64,000 nucleotides of DNA from Cellulomonas humilata. Its GTDB lineage: Bacteria; Actinomycetota; Actinomycetes; Actinomycetales; Cellulomonadaceae. Below are positions 8,083-18,070 of the stretch, piece by piece. The translations under genes were made by a program, and so were the position numbers. Position 1 is the stretch's first letter. Every line of letters begins with the position of its first letter. The stretch lies in contig NZ_JAUSVB010000003.1 in NCBI RefSeq assembly GCF_030814415.1, positions 310,001 to 374,000 on the forward strand, read 5' to 3'. The notes under the pieces are model-generated. The model worked only from the letters and a program-made list of their open reading frames with translations. It made no database searches and was not told the DNA's origin.

Positions 8083-9113
8083 CACAGGCTTGCTCCCACC
8101 ACTCGCCGCGAGATGAAGTTCGCGGACAGGACCATGACGAGGCCGATGACGGCCTGGAACAGCCCGATGGCTGCGGCGTAGCTCAGGTTGTTGGACACGA
8201 GGCCGACCCGGTAGAGGTACGTCGAGATGACGTCGGCCGTCGAGTACGTCAGGGGCGTGTAGAGGAGCAGCACCTTCTCGAAGCCCACGTTGAGGAACAG
8301 GCCGATGTTGAGGATCAGCAGCGTGATCATCGTCGGCCGGATGCCCGGGAGGGTCACGTGCCACGTCTGCCGCCACCGGTTGGCGCCGTCGATGCGGGCC
8401 GCCTCGTAGAGCGAGCTGTCGACCGTCGTGAGAGCGGCGAGGTAGAGGATCGTGCCCCAGCCGACGGTCTGCCACGCCTCGGAGCCGACGTAGATCGCCC
8501 GGAACCACTCCGGCCGCTGCAGGAACGGGATCGCCTCGCCGCCGAACCCCTCCACGATCTGGTTCACGGTGCCCTGCAGGGAGGTCAGCTGCATGACCAT
8601 GCCCGCCACGATCACGACCGACAGGAAGTGCGGCAGGTACGAGATCGACTGGATGGCGCCCTTGAACCACTTCGTGCGCACCTCGTTGAGGAGGAGCGCC
8701 AGGATGATCGGCAGCGGGAAGCAGACGAGGAGGGTGAGGCCCCCGAGGATCACCGTGTTGGCGAAGACGTGCCAGAACGTCGGGTCCTCGATGAACATGC
8801 GCACGTAGCGCAGCCCGACCCACTCCTCGCCGAAGATGCTGCCCCCCGGGCGGAACCGACGGAACGCGATGACGTTCCCCACCATCGGCAGGTAGCGGAA
8901 GACCAGGAGGAACAGCAGCGGCAGGAGCGCCATGGCGTACAGCGCACCGTCGCGCCGCAGCGCAAGGCGCCACGACACCTTCGCGACCTTCTGGCGCGTC
9001 GGGCGTGGTGGTCGCCGCACCGGGTCGACCGGAGGCGCCGCAGGCGTCGCGCCGACCCCGTCGGGGCCGTCAGCGACGAGCACGGCGTCCGTGCGTTCGC
9101 GCGGGATGGTCAT
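8079..9113 (-). CDS. CUT1 sugar ABC transporter permease (LplB/YtrP-like)
   Basis: 344 residues: a basic, proline-rich cytoplasmic N-terminus (about 50 residues) precedes six transmembrane helices and the EAA loop YEAARIDGANRWRQTWHVTLP. This is the first of the paired permeases forming the membrane channel for the solute-binding protein at 9182. A 68-bp spacer with a perfect 14-bp stem-loop separates it from the binding-protein gene. It overlaps the next permease by 4 bp, so the two are expected to be made in equal amounts. Context (a divergent LacI followed by GH51) suggests arabino- or xylo-oligosaccharide import. Confidence 0.93.
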   Translation of the reverse strand: MTIPRERTDAVLVADGPDGVGATPAAPPVDPVRRPPRPTRQKVAKVSWRLALRRDGALYAMALLPLLFLLVFRYLPMVGNVIAFRRFRPGGSIFGEEWVGLRYVRMFIEDPTFWHVFANTVILGGLTLLVCFPLPIILALLLNEVRTKWFKGAIQSISYLPHFLSVVIVAGMVMQLTSLQGTVNQIVEGFGGEAIPFLQRPEWFRAIYVGSEAWQTVGWGTILYLAALTTVDSSLYEAARIDGANRWRQTWHVTLPGIRPTMITLLILNIGLFLNVGFEKVLLLYTPLTYSTADVISTYLYRVGLVSNNLSYAAAIGLFQAVIGLVMVLSANFISRRVVGASLW

Positions 9114-9131
9114 CTCTCACCTCCACGGCAG

Positions 9132-9163
9132 CCGGTGGGGCGGCGCCATCGCCGCCCCACCGG
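9132..9163 (-). terminator. Intercistronic stem-loop between SBP and permease genes
   Basis: A perfect 14-bp inverted repeat, CCGGTGGGGCGGCG and CGCCGCCCCACCGG, with a 4-base loop (CCAT). It is in the 68-bp gap between two operon genes with no promoter seen after it. It is therefore better read as a partial terminator or 3' mRNA stabiliser that keeps binding-protein mRNA above permease mRNA than as an operon end (inference). Confidence 0.65.
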
Positions 9164-9181
9164 ACCTCGGGCTCGGACCGG

Positions 9182-10852
9182 TCAGCCGTTCTCGTCGGCG
9201 TAGCGCTCGCGAGCGCCGTTGATCAGGTCCAGGTAGCCCTGCAGGTTCTGCGACTCGAGCTCGCCGACGTAGGTGTCCCACTCGCTCAGCGGGCGCTCGC
9301 CGAGGATGAACCTGAGCGTGTTGGTGTCCACGGTGTCCTTGAGCGGGGTGGCGAGGAGCGAGGCCTGCTCGAGCTCGGCCTCGTCCAGAGGTGCCGGCGG
9401 GAACGGGTCACGCGGCGTGCGGGTGGACAGGACCGAGTCGATGTACTCGACGTACTGGGGCGCGTTGTACGACTCCTTGAGCGCGCGCGACTCGGTCGAG
9501 CCGGCGAGGACGTCGTTCGAGTACCCGAGGTCCTTGAGGATGTCGGTCGGTGCGTCCGGGTTGATGCTGAAGGCGTCCAGCGAGTACTCCGGGTTCAGCG
9601 TGTACGTGCCGTCGGTCTTCGTGTAGGTCTCGCCCTCCACGCCCCAACGCAGCAGGTCGCGAGCCTCGGGGCTGTAGTAGAGCCAGTCGAGGAACTGCAG
9701 CATCGCGATGAAGTTCGGGTGGTTCTTGGCATCGGCCGTGAGCATGAAGCCGTTCCAGAAGTTGCGCGGCTCGACGACCTGTCCGGCCTCGCCGCCCGGC
9801 GGGGCGATCTGCACGACCTCGTAGTTCCCCTTGCCGACGGTGGCGTCGAGCGCCGTGGAGAAGTCGTTGACCGTGCCGTTCGCACCGGACGCGGCGAAGA
9901 CCTGCCCGGCGGCGAACTTCTCGGTGACCGTGCCACTGCCGTCGTTCGCTGCGGTGAAGGACTCGGTGTCGAGCAGGCCGTCCTCGACCAGGCCGTGGAA
10001 GTACTCGACCATGTCCTTGTAGCCGTCGTTGGTGGCGGCGTAGACGAACTCGCCCTTGTCCTCGTCGTAGAACGTGCCGTTGCCGAAGCCCCAGCCGGCG
10101 ACCGTGCCGAAGGCGTGCGCGGCGTAGTTGAGCATCGACGCCCCCTCGAAGCCGTCAGCCAGCGGGGTGCTGTCGGGGTACTTCGCCTTGATCTTCTCCA
10201 GGCCGTCCCGCAGCTCGTCCCACGTCTCGGGGACCTTGGCGCCGACCTCGTCGAAGATGTCCTTGCGGATGAGGATCGTGAACGTCGGGACGGAGACCTC
10301 CTGCAGACCGGGCGTCATGTAGTACTTGCCGTCCGCCTGGCGCAGGTTGTCGACCATGTCGCCCAGGTCCCACTCCTCCACGTACTTGCGGAAGTTGGGC
10401 ATGTGCTCCTCGTAGTCGCTGAGGGGCAGGACCGCTCCGGACGCCGCGAACTGCTGCTCGTCGCCCGTGTAGATGAGGGGGATGATGTCGGGCGCGTCAC
10501 CGGAGCTGATGAGGAGGCTGCGCTTCTCGACGGCGTCGCTGAAGGGGATGTTCGTCAGGTCGAGGGAGACGTTGGTGCGCTTCTCGATCTCGTCGAAGAC
10601 CTCCCACGAGTCCGTGATCGGAGTCTCGGGCCAGTCGGTCCAGAGCATCGAGAAGGTCACGGGCTCGGTCGCCTTGAAGGTCGTGTCAGCGGCGTAGCTG
10701 CTCATCGAGGCCGCGTCGTTCTCGCCCGCGTCGTCGTCGCCCGAGCCGCCGGAGCTGCACGCAGCCAGGCTGATCAGGGCCGTGGCCGCGACGAGCGCCG
10801 TCGCGCGCTGCCGTGCACGGTGGGTCAGGCGTGGTGCCAGGTCAAGCTTCAT
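9182..10852 (-). CDS. Lipoprotein sugar-binding protein of the CUT1 transporter (LplA-like)
   Basis: 556 residues, long for a CUT1 binding protein but normal for the LplA branch. The N-terminus has a basic start, a hydrophobic core, and a lipobox LAAC with Cys at about 32, followed by a Ser/Gly/Asp-rich tether; the mature protein should be lipid-anchored outside the membrane. The start ATG has a strong AAGGAGAG site upstream. It is the first gene of the operon, reading away from a LacI gene with AT-rich CpG-centred palindromes between them. It probably captures arabinoxylan-derived oligosaccharides, inferred from the neighbouring GH51 and LacI genes only. Confidence 0.93.
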   Translation of the reverse strand: MKLDLAPRLTHRARQRATALVAATALISLAACSSGGSGDDDAGENDAASMSSYAADTTFKATEPVTFSMLWTDWPETPITDSWEVFDEIEKRTNVSLDLTNIPFSDAVEKRSLLISSGDAPDIIPLIYTGDEQQFAASGAVLPLSDYEEHMPNFRKYVEEWDLGDMVDNLRQADGKYYMTPGLQEVSVPTFTILIRKDIFDEVGAKVPETWDELRDGLEKIKAKYPDSTPLADGFEGASMLNYAAHAFGTVAGWGFGNGTFYDEDKGEFVYAATNDGYKDMVEYFHGLVEDGLLDTESFTAANDGSGTVTEKFAAGQVFAASGANGTVNDFSTALDATVGKGNYEVVQIAPPGGEAGQVVEPRNFWNGFMLTADAKNHPNFIAMLQFLDWLYYSPEARDLLRWGVEGETYTKTDGTYTLNPEYSLDAFSINPDAPTDILKDLGYSNDVLAGSTESRALKESYNAPQYVEYIDSVLSTRTPRDPFPPAPLDEAELEQASLLATPLKDTVDTNTLRFILGERPLSEWDTYVGELESQNLQGYLDLINGARERYADENG

Positions 10853-10939
10853 GTCTCTCCTTTGAGAACGTCGCGGGCGTGTCGCCCGAGATCCATGCCG
10901 CCTTGAGGTGCGAGGGGGTCCACACCGGTCGCGTCTGCG

Positions 10940-10955
10940 ATTTTAGCGTTAAAAT
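10940..10955. promoter_or_regulatory. Predicted LacI operator upstream of the sugar transporter operon
   Basis: ATTTTAGCGTTAAAAT: near-perfect palindrome with a central CG step (arms ATTTTA and TAAAAT), the classical LacI-family operator geometry. The AT-rich stretch stands out against the GC-rich surroundings. It lies 88 bp upstream of the binding-protein start, on the transporter side of the divergent spacer. Confidence 0.65.
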
Positions 10956-11075
10956 AGGAGCAACCACCCGCTGAGTCAACCCGTGCGCGACAATCGTGAC
11001 CTCGTTGCCGACTCGGCTCGCAGGTGCGCCGGTCGCCGGGTGGCCACCGGGCTCGGATGGTTCCGAAACGGCGCG

Positions 11076-11088
11076 TTTTAACGATATT
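11076..11088. promoter_or_regulatory. Second, degenerate LacI operator near the regulator gene
   Basis: TTTTAACGATATT shares the TTTTAnCG half with the site at 10940-10955, but its right half is imperfect. It lies 85 bp upstream of the LacI start codon. A weaker autoregulatory site is the likely reading. Confidence 0.45.
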
Positions 11089-11172
11089 GTCTGCGAACTC
11101 GCGCAGCGGCGGTCGGACGGTCGAGGCCTCGCGGGGTCTCCCGCCTGACACAATCCCCGCAGGAGGATGCCG

Positions 11173-12171
11173 ATGGTGACGATGTCTGACGTCGCGCGCG
11201 AAGCGGGCGTCTCGGTCATGACCGTGTCGAACGTGCTCAACGAACGCCTGCCGGTGGGCGAGCCGACCCGTGCCCGGGTCCTGGCCGCGGTGGAGGCGCT
11301 CGGGTACGAGGTGAACCTGACCGCCCGGCACCTGCGGGCGGGGAGGACCGACACGGTCGCGCTGATCGTGCCCAGCTTCCACGACTACTTCGGCGAGGTC
11401 GCGGACGAGATCGCCCCTCTGGTCGAGGCCCACGGCCGCCACCTCGTCCTGGAACGGACGAGCGCCAGCCCCCAGAACGAGATGGAGGCGGTCAGCGTCG
11501 CCCGGCTCCAGCTGTACGACGGCGTCCTGCTCTCCGTGGCCGGGCTCGACCCGGAGCAGCTGAGCCGCGTGCGGACGTCGAAGCCGATCGTGCTCCTGGG
11601 GGAGCGCGACGTGCCCGTCCACTTCGACCACGTGCGGCTCGCGAACGAGGAAGGTGCACGGCTGGCCACCGCGCACATGATCGAGCGCGGCTCGCGCCGC
11701 ATCCTGGCGCTCGGCTGCACGCTCGACCGGACCCACCTGATGACCTCGGACCGCCGGGTCGGCTGGGAGGTGGCCCACCGGGACGCCGGCCTCCCCGTCG
11801 ATGAGCGGTACGTCGTGCCGATCTCGACCTACTCCTCGGCCGCCGCCCGCGGCACCCTCCTCGACGTCATCGCGTCGGGCCTGCCGTTCGACGGCATCTT
11901 CGCCGCGACGGACGTCATCGCGCTCGGCGCGGTGGCGGCGCTGGCCGAACGCGGGCTGCACGTGCCCGACGACGTCCAGCTCGCGGGGTTCGACAACCTC
12001 GAGGTGTCGAGCTTCGTCCCCCCGGGGATCACGTCAGTGGACCCGAACCACCGGGGGGTCGCCCAGCACGCCGTCGGCCTGCTGCACCGGCGGATGGCGG
12101 GCGGCGACGGGCCGGCCGAGCACGTCGTGGCACCGGTCAGCCTGGTGGTGCGCGGCTCGACCCGTCGGTAG
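11173..12171 (+). CDS. LacI-family regulator of the arabinoxylan transporter/GH51 module
   Basis: 332 residues with a LacI HTH at the N-terminus ([20 protein letters not shown]) and an effector domain ending in [16 protein letters not shown] at 11161-11166 directly abuts an ATG at 11167 but lies 6 bases from the in-frame ATG at 11173, which is therefore preferred. It is divergent from the sugar ABC operon and is followed after 85 bp by the GH51 gene on the same strand, so regulator and arabinofuranosidase may form a transcription unit. Probably a ligand-released repressor acting at the two TTTTAnCG sites. Confidence 0.92.
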   Translation: MVTMSDVAREAGVSVMTVSNVLNERLPVGEPTRARVLAAVEALGYEVNLTARHLRAGRTDTVALIVPSFHDYFGEVADEIAPLVEAHGRHLVLERTSASPQNEMEAVSVARLQLYDGVLLSVAGLDPEQLSRVRTSKPIVLLGERDVPVHFDHVRLANEEGARLATAHMIERGSRRILALGCTLDRTHLMTSDRRVGWEVAHRDAGLPVDERYVVPISTYSSAAARGTLLDVIASGLPFDGIFAATDVIALGAVAALAERGLHVPDDVQLAGFDNLEVSSFVPPGITSVDPNHRGVAQHAVGLLHRRMAGGDGPAEHVVAPVSLVVRGSTRR

Positions 12172-12256
12172 GCCGGCGTACCCCGGGCGCACGGCGCCAC
12201 CCGGAGCGACCGCACGCCGCGGCGGGCTCCGTCCACCTGTCATCGAGAGGACCACC

Positions 12257-13786
12257 GTGAGCACCACCCCGACCGCCGTCATCGACCTCGACCTGCCGGG
12301 CGCGACGATCTCCCGGCACGTCTACGGGCACTTCGCCGAGCACCTGGGCCGGTGCATCTACGGCGGGTTCTGGGTGGGTGAGGACTCCGCGGAGCCCCAC
12401 GTGCGAGGCATCCGCACCGACGTCGTGGACGCCCTGCGCGCGATCGCGATCCCCAACCTGCGGTGGCCGGGCGGCTGCTTCGCCGACGACTACCACTGGC
12501 GCGACGGCATCGGCCCGCGGGAGGCCCGGCCCCGGATGGTGAACTCGCACTGGGGCGACGTGGTCGAGGACAACGCGTTCGGCACGCACGAGTTCATGGA
12601 CCTGTGCGAGCTGCTCGGGGCCGACCCGTACGTGTCGGCGAACATCGGCTCCGGCACCGTGCGTGAGATGAGCGAGTGGGTCGAGTACCTGACGCGGGCG
12701 GACGACTCGCCGATGGCGGCCCTCCGGCGGGCGAACGGCCGCCAGGACCCGTGGCGGGTGCCGTTCTGGGGTCTCGGCAACGAGGCGTGGGGCTGCGGCG
12801 GGAACCTGCGCGCCGAGCAGTTCGCCTCGCTCGCGCGCCAGTACGCGACGTACGCGCGCAACCAGGGCGGCAACACGCTCGTGCGGATCGCGGCCGGGGC
12901 GAGCGACGCGGACTACCACTGGACCGAGACGTTGATGCGGTCGCTGGGCGACCTCGCCGCCGACCCGGCGACCCCCGCGGGGCCGTTCCAGGCCGTGTCC
13001 CTGCACTACTACACGATGAGCGGCCCGTGGGCCGACAAGGGCGACGCGACGGACTTCACGACCGACGAGTGGTACGTGACGATGGCGCGTGCCCGCTACA
13101 TGGACGAGCTGCTCACGCGGCACTCGACGGTCATGGACCGTCACGACCCGCACCGCAAGGTCGGTCTCGTCGTGGACGAGTGGGGCACGTGGTGGAACGT
13201 CGAGCGGGGGACGAACCCCGGGTTCCTGTACCAGCAGAACACCCTGCGCGACGCCCTCGTCGCCTCGCTCCACTTCGACGCGTTCCACGCCCACGCCGAC
13301 CGGGTGGTGATGGCGAACATCGCCCAGACGGTCAACGTCCTGCAGGCGATGATCCTCACGGACCCGGACACCGGCGCGCTGGTCCTCACCCCGACGTACC
13401 ACGTGTTCGCGATGAACGTCGGCCATCACGACGCCGGCGCACTCACCGTGCACCTGCGCGACGTGCCGACCCGCCAGGTCGAGGGCGCCGCCGAGCTGCC
13501 GCTGCTCTCCGCGTCCGCGTCCGTCAAGGAGGACACCGCGCTGGTGTCGTTGTCGAACCTGGACGCCGACGCCCCGTGCACCCTCGTCCTGGACCTGCGC
13601 GGCCGTGACGTCGTCGGGCACACCGCACGCGTGCTGACGGCGCCCACGCTCGATGCGCACAACACCCCTGAGCGAGGCGACGCCGTCGCGCCGACGTCGC
13701 ATGCCGGGGTGCGCGCGCACCCGCGTGGCCTGGAGGTCGACCTGCCGGCGCACTCGTACGTCACGGTCGCGCTCGAGCTGGGCTGA
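12257..13786 (+). CDS. GH51 alpha-L-arabinofuranosidase
   Basis: 509 residues, the usual length for bacterial GH51 enzymes. Landmarks: [17 protein letters not shown] near the N-terminus, [15 protein letters not shown], acid/base Glu176 in [11 protein letters not shown], nucleophile Glu308 in VVDEWGTWW, and a C-terminal beta-sandwich. GH51 releases terminal L-arabinofuranose from arabinoxylan or arabinan fragments. There is no signal peptide, so it acts on imported oligosaccharides. The GTG start has GAGAGGA upstream. It pairs with the LacI gene before it and the divergent Lpl-type transporter. The downstream neighbour is convergent, with only 2 bp between stop codons. Confidence 0.95.
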   Translation: MSTTPTAVIDLDLPGATISRHVYGHFAEHLGRCIYGGFWVGEDSAEPHVRGIRTDVVDALRAIAIPNLRWPGGCFADDYHWRDGIGPREARPRMVNSHWGDVVEDNAFGTHEFMDLCELLGADPYVSANIGSGTVREMSEWVEYLTRADDSPMAALRRANGRQDPWRVPFWGLGNEAWGCGGNLRAEQFASLARQYATYARNQGGNTLVRIAAGASDADYHWTETLMRSLGDLAADPATPAGPFQAVSLHYYTMSGPWADKGDATDFTTDEWYVTMARARYMDELLTRHSTVMDRHDPHRKVGLVVDEWGTWWNVERGTNPGFLYQQNTLRDALVASLHFDAFHAHADRVVMANIAQTVNVLQAMILTDPDTGALVLTPTYHVFAMNVGHHDAGALTVHLRDVPTRQVEGAAELPLLSASASVKEDTALVSLSNLDADAPCTLVLDLRGRDVVGHTARVLTAPTLDAHNTPERGDAVAPTSHAGVRAHPRGLEVDLPAHSYVTVALELG

Positions 13787-13788
13787 CG

Positions 13789-14787
13789 TCAGCCGCGGAG
13801 CGCGTAGGCGACGCCGTCGGTGAGCGAGAGTCCTGCACCGCGAGCGAGCGCCCCGGCGAGCGCGTCCGGACCGAGAGCGGCCGACACCTCGGCGAGCGAC
13901 TGGTCGTACTGCTCGCGCTCGTCGGGGGGCCACCCACCGCCGGCACGCCGGAGCATCTCCGCCGCCGTCCCGAGCAAGGTGGCCGCGCGCTCGTGGTCGC
14001 CCGCGGCTGCGGTCACCGCGGCGAGGCCGTTGATGGTCCAGGCGACCATCATCTCCGAGCCGCGGGCCGCGCTGACCCGCAGCGCCTGGAGGGCGAGCTC
14101 CTCGGCGCGGTCCAGGTTGCCGAGCCGTCGCTCGACCATGCTCAGGTTGGCCGACTCCGTCCAGACGACGAACTCGTCACCCGAGGACCGTCCCATCGAC
14201 AGCCGCGCCGACATGACCTCTCGCGCCCCCTCGAGGTCACCCGACATCTGCAGCGCCACACCCAGCACGTGCAGGCTGCTGGACCGCCCGGGGTCGCTGT
14301 CGGGAAGTCCCTCGGTGACCGTGAGCGCCAGACGCAGCAGGCGCACGGCGTCGTCCACCTCGGTGTTCAGCGCCACGCGGGCCGACCCGGCGAGGACGAG
14401 GGCCTGGAGCGAGCGGTCACCGATCGTCTGCGCCAGAGCGAGGGCGCTGGTGAACCGCTGGTCGGCCAGCTCGTACCGACCCGCGAAGAAGACGAGGTAG
14501 CCGTGGTCGTAGAGCGCCCGCGCCGTCCCGTCGCCCGTCCGCAGCGCCCGCTCGAACCAGCTGTCGCCCTCGTCGATCCGCCCGGTCGAGATCCAGAACG
14601 GCACGAGCGCCGACGCCAGGCGGTACGCCGCGTCCGGCTGCCCGACGGCGAGGTGCCAGTCGAGCGCCTCGAGCAGCTCGGGGTAGCGATCCTCCACCGG
14701 CCGGTTCGCGTCCGGATCCTGCTGCCGAGCACGTGCGCGCGCGTCCTCGGCGATCTCGAGCAGTGCGGCGGCGGTGGCGGCGTCCAC
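13789..14787 (-). CDS. Tetratricopeptide-repeat protein, orphan of the large AfsR/LuxR-ATPase type
   Basis: 332 residues, almost entirely helical repeats of TPR character (for example RALYDHGYLVFFAGRYELAD and ERRLGNLDRAEELALQALRV). The composition and the ending (LARGAGLSLTDGVAYAL) resemble the C-terminal TPR module of large ATPase-containing regulators, but this ORF has neither HTH nor P-loop. It could be a stand-alone scaffold or a fragment of a once larger gene. The start at 14787 (ATG, MDAATAAALLEIA) is the longest clean option. No function can be assigned; a role in protein-protein contacts is all the repeats support. Confidence 0.7.
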   Translation of the reverse strand: MDAATAAALLEIAEDARARARQQDPDANRPVEDRYPELLEALDWHLAVGQPDAAYRLASALVPFWISTGRIDEGDSWFERALRTGDGTARALYDHGYLVFFAGRYELADQRFTSALALAQTIGDRSLQALVLAGSARVALNTEVDDAVRLLRLALTVTEGLPDSDPGRSSSLHVLGVALQMSGDLEGAREVMSARLSMGRSSGDEFVVWTESANLSMVERRLGNLDRAEELALQALRVSAARGSEMMVAWTINGLAAVTAAAGDHERAATLLGTAAEMLRRAGGGWPPDEREQYDQSLAEVSAALGPDALAGALARGAGLSLTDGVAYALRG

Positions 14788-14844
14788 GATCGGAGCGTAC
14801 GAGCCCGCACGACCCGGACGCCATCGCCTCCCGGGCGGCGGTGG

Positions 14845-15627
14845 TCAGCCCGGGAGGCCGCGAGAACGCGCTCCCGACCGCGGCGCCCCGATCGCCCGCA
14901 CCACCGAGCGGGGCATCACCCGGGCCGCGCCGGACCCCAGCCGGTACCGCAGGCTCGGCGTGGAGATGACGGCGCCGCGCCGCACGTCGGCAAGGGCGGC
15001 GGCGACTACGTCCTCGGCGCGTAGCCAGGCGATCTCGGGCAGCCACGTCATGTCGATGCCTGCGCTGTCGTGGAACGAGGTGTGGACGAAGCCGGGGCAC
15101 ACGACGGTCGCGGTCACGCCGGTGCCCCGCAGCTCGACCGCCAGGCCCTCGGTGAACGTCCGGACCCACGCCTTGTGCGCGGAGTAGGTGCCGAGGGTGA
15201 TGAGCGCGGCGACCGACGCGACGTTGAGGATGGCGCCGCGCCCGCGCGCGGTCATCTGCCCGACGGCGGCCTGCGAGAGCACCAGGACGGCGCGGACCAT
15301 GACGTCGAGCACGGCCTCCTCGCGCCCGGCGTCGCCGCCCACGAACCGCTGCCCGGGAGCAGCGCCGGCGTTGTTGACCAGCAACCCGACCGGGCGCTCG
15401 GTCGACCGGAGCCGCTCGGCGACGCGCTCGATGTCGCTGCGGACCGACAGGTCTGCGACGAGGGTCTCGACGTGGATGCCTGCGGCGCCTGCCAGCTGAC
15501 CGGCGAGCCGCTCGAGCTGCTCGGAGTCCCGGTCGACGAGGACCAGGTCATGGCGCGCGGTGGCGAGCTGCCAGGCGAACTCGGACCCCAGCCCGGCGGC
15601 TGCCCCGGTGATCAGTGCGGTACCCAC
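14845..15627 (-). CDS. Short-chain dehydrogenase/reductase
   Basis: 260 residues, classical SDR: cofactor motif TGAAAGLG at residues 7-14, NNAG at 85-88, catalytic Ser near 138 (NVAS) and Tyr148/Lys152 (YSAHK). Asp at about 32 (VDRDSE) at the end of strand 2 with nearby Arg leaves NAD versus NADP preference open. It belongs to the broad group of YqjQ/DltE-like oxidoreductases whose substrates are rarely known. It is transcribed on the same strand as the TPR gene (57 bp apart) and divergent from pflB. Confidence 0.88.
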   Translation of the reverse strand: MGTALITGAAAGLGSEFAWQLATARHDLVLVDRDSEQLERLAGQLAGAAGIHVETLVADLSVRSDIERVAERLRSTERPVGLLVNNAGAAPGQRFVGGDAGREEAVLDVMVRAVLVLSQAAVGQMTARGRGAILNVASVAALITLGTYSAHKAWVRTFTEGLAVELRGTGVTATVVCPGFVHTSFHDSAGIDMTWLPEIAWLRAEDVVAAALADVRRGAVISTPSLRYRLGSGAARVMPRSVVRAIGAPRSGARSRGLPG

Positions 15628-15798
15628 GGCACCACCGTAGAGCCGGCCGTCGGGGCGACCGCCGGGGCGGACGCGCGGGACGCAGTCGGTCGGGTTCGTT
15701 CGAGGTCTACGGTGAAGGTCTGCTCTTCATCGACGGTTCTGAGGTCCCGTGGCTGTTCAGGCGGGTGCGGTCGGTGAACGACCCTCAAGGGAGCCACC

Positions 15799-18054
15799 GT
15801 GAACATCTCCACCATCGACCCTGTCGCCCCGGAGGCGTGGGCTGGGTTCACCACCGGGCCCTGGGCGGACGGCATCGACGTCCGTGACTTCATCCAGCGC
15901 AACTACACGCCGTACGAGGGTGATGACAGGTTCCTGGCCGGTCCGACGGCGCGCACGTCTGCTGTCTGGGCGCAGATCGCTGCGATGTTCCCCGAGGAGC
16001 GCGCCAAAGGCATCTACGACGTCGATGCGCACACCCCGTCGACCATCACGTCGCACGCGCCGGGCTACATCGACAAGGACAAGGACCTGATCGTCGGGCT
16101 CCAGACCGACGCCCCGCTCAAGCGCGCGATCATGCCGAACGGCGGGTATCGGATGGTCGAGAACGCCCTGACGACCTACGGCTACGAGCCGGACGAGCTC
16201 GTGCGGGACATCTTCACCAAGTACCGCAAGACCCACAACGACGGCGTCTTCGACGCCTACCCGTCGGACGTGCGCAAGGCGCGGTCCGCGCACCTCATCA
16301 CCGGCCTTCCGGACGCCTACGGTCGCGGCCGGATCATCGGCGACTACCGTCGGGTCGCGCTGTACGGCGTCGACGCACTGATCGCGGCCAAGCAACGCGA
16401 CCGCTCGATGCTCGACATGGAGCGCTCGGTCGAGAACGTCATCCGCGACCGCGAGGAGCTGGCCGAGCAGACCCGAGCGCTCGGTGAGCTCAAGGTCATG
16501 GCCGCGTCCTACGGGTACGACATCTCCGGCCCGGCGACCAGTGGCCGCGAAGCCGTGCAGTGGCTGTACTTCGCCTACCTGGCCGCGGTGAAGGAGCAGA
16601 ACGGCGCCGCGATGTCGCTCGGCCGCACGTCGACGTTCCTGGACATCTACCTGCAGCGCGACCTCGACGCCGGCCTCCTCACCGAGGAGCAGGCGCAGGA
16701 GCTCATCGACGACTTCGTCATCAAGCTGCGGATCGTGCGCTTCCTGCGCACCCCGGAGTACGACGAGCTCTTCTCGGGCGACCCGACGTGGGTGACCGAG
16801 TCGATCGGCGGCATGGGGGAGGACGGGCGCACCCTCGTCACGAAGAACTCGTTCCGACTCCTGCAGACGCTGTACAACCTGGGCCCGGCGCCGGAGCCGA
16901 ACATGACCGTCTTCTGGAGCGAGAAGCTCCCGACGGGCTTCAAGGAGTTCTGCGCGAAGGTCTCGATCGACACGTCGGCCATCCAGTACGAGTCCGACGC
17001 GCACATCACGTCGGTCTGCGGCGACGACGGCGCCATCGCCTGCTGTGTCTCCCCGATGCGGGTCGGCAAGCAGATGCAGTTCTTCGGCGCGCGGGTCAAC
17101 CTCGCCAAGGCCCTGCTCTACGCCATCAACGGCGGCCGCGACGAGGTGTCCGGCAAGCAGGTCGCGCCGGTCACCGCGCCGGTCGAGGGCGACGTCCTGT
17201 CCTACGACGACGTCGTGGCCAAGTTCGACGCGACCATGGACTGGCTGGCGCAGACCTACATCGACGCGCTCAACGTCGTCCACTTCATGCACGACAAGTA
17301 CGCCTACGAGCGCATCGAGATGGCGCTGCACGACAGCCAGGTCCTGCGGACCCTGGCGTGCGGCATCGCCGGGCTCTCGGTCGTGACCGACTCGCTGTCG
17401 GCCATCAAGTTCGCCACGGTCCACCCGGTGCGCGACGAGTCGGGCCTGGTCGTCGACTACACGATCGAGGGCGACTACCCCACCTACGGCAACGACGACG
17501 ACGCGGTCGACGAGATCGCCGTCGAGCTGGTCCGCACGTTCATGGCGAAGCTCCGCACGCTGGCAACCTACCGTGGCGCGGTGCACACCCAGTCGGTGCT
17601 GACGATCACCTCGAACGTCGTCTACGGCAAGGCCACAGGCAACACCCCCGACGGCCGCCGGGCGGGTCAGCCGTTCGCGCCGGGTGCCAACCCGATGAGC
17701 GGTCGCGACTCGCACGGCATGCTCGCCTCCGCCCTGTCCGTCGCGAAGCTGCCGTTCGACGAGGCGCAGGACGGCATCTCGCTGACGAACACGGTCACCC
17801 CTCCGGGCCTCGGCCGGTCGCGGGGGGAGCAGGTGACCAACCTGGTCGGCCTGCTGGACGCGCAGATGATCTCCGAGGGCTACCACATGAACGTCAACGT
17901 GCTGAACGAGGACACGTTGCTGGACGCGATGGAGCACCCGGAGAACTACCCGCAGCTCACCATCCGGGTGTCCGGCTACGCGGTGAACTTCGTCCGCCTC
18001 ACCCGTGAGCAGCAGCTCGACGTGCTGTCGCGGACCTTCCACGGCTCCATCTGA
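15799..18054 (+). CDS. pflB: Formate C-acetyltransferase (pyruvate formate-lyase)
   Basis: 751 residues, close to the 760 of E. coli PflB. The two active-site cysteines are adjacent (Cys415-Cys416 in AIACCVSPM) and the glycyl-radical site is Gly726 in RVSGYAVNF near the C-terminus. It converts pyruvate and CoA into acetyl-CoA and formate in the cytoplasm under anaerobic conditions without releasing reducing equivalents, giving an extra ATP by way of acetate. The GTG start is preceded by AAGGGAG. The activating enzyme follows 16 bp downstream. The oxygen-sensitive radical means the gene should be induced on oxygen loss, but no convincing FNR- or Rex-like site was found in the 171-bp upstream gap. 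Confidence 0.98.
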   Translation: MNISTIDPVAPEAWAGFTTGPWADGIDVRDFIQRNYTPYEGDDRFLAGPTARTSAVWAQIAAMFPEERAKGIYDVDAHTPSTITSHAPGYIDKDKDLIVGLQTDAPLKRAIMPNGGYRMVENALTTYGYEPDELVRDIFTKYRKTHNDGVFDAYPSDVRKARSAHLITGLPDAYGRGRIIGDYRRVALYGVDALIAAKQRDRSMLDMERSVENVIRDREELAEQTRALGELKVMAASYGYDISGPATSGREAVQWLYFAYLAAVKEQNGAAMSLGRTSTFLDIYLQRDLDAGLLTEEQAQELIDDFVIKLRIVRFLRTPEYDELFSGDPTWVTESIGGMGEDGRTLVTKNSFRLLQTLYNLGPAPEPNMTVFWSEKLPTGFKEFCAKVSIDTSAIQYESDAHITSVCGDDGAIACCVSPMRVGKQMQFFGARVNLAKALLYAINGGRDEVSGKQVAPVTAPVEGDVLSYDDVVAKFDATMDWLAQTYIDALNVVHFMHDKYAYERIEMALHDSQVLRTLACGIAGLSVVTDSLSAIKFATVHPVRDESGLVVDYTIEGDYPTYGNDDDAVDEIAVELVRTFMAKLRTLATYRGAVHTQSVLTITSNVVYGKATGNTPDGRRAGQPFAPGANPMSGRDSHGMLASALSVAKLPFDEAQDGISLTNTVTPPGLGRSRGEQVTNLVGLLDAQMISEGYHMNVNVLNEDTLLDAMEHPENYPQLTIRVSGYAVNFVRLTREQQLDVLSRTFHGSI

Positions 18055-18070
18055 CCTGGTCGGGCGAACG

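Noticed and set aside
15628-15798. A TGAAG-N7-CTTCA repeat (15713-15729) as an anaerobic regulator site for pflB.
   Set aside because: Arms of 5 bp with a 7-bp gap do not match FNR/Crp (TTGAT-N4-ATCAA) or Rex (TTGTGA-like) sites, so it may be chance.
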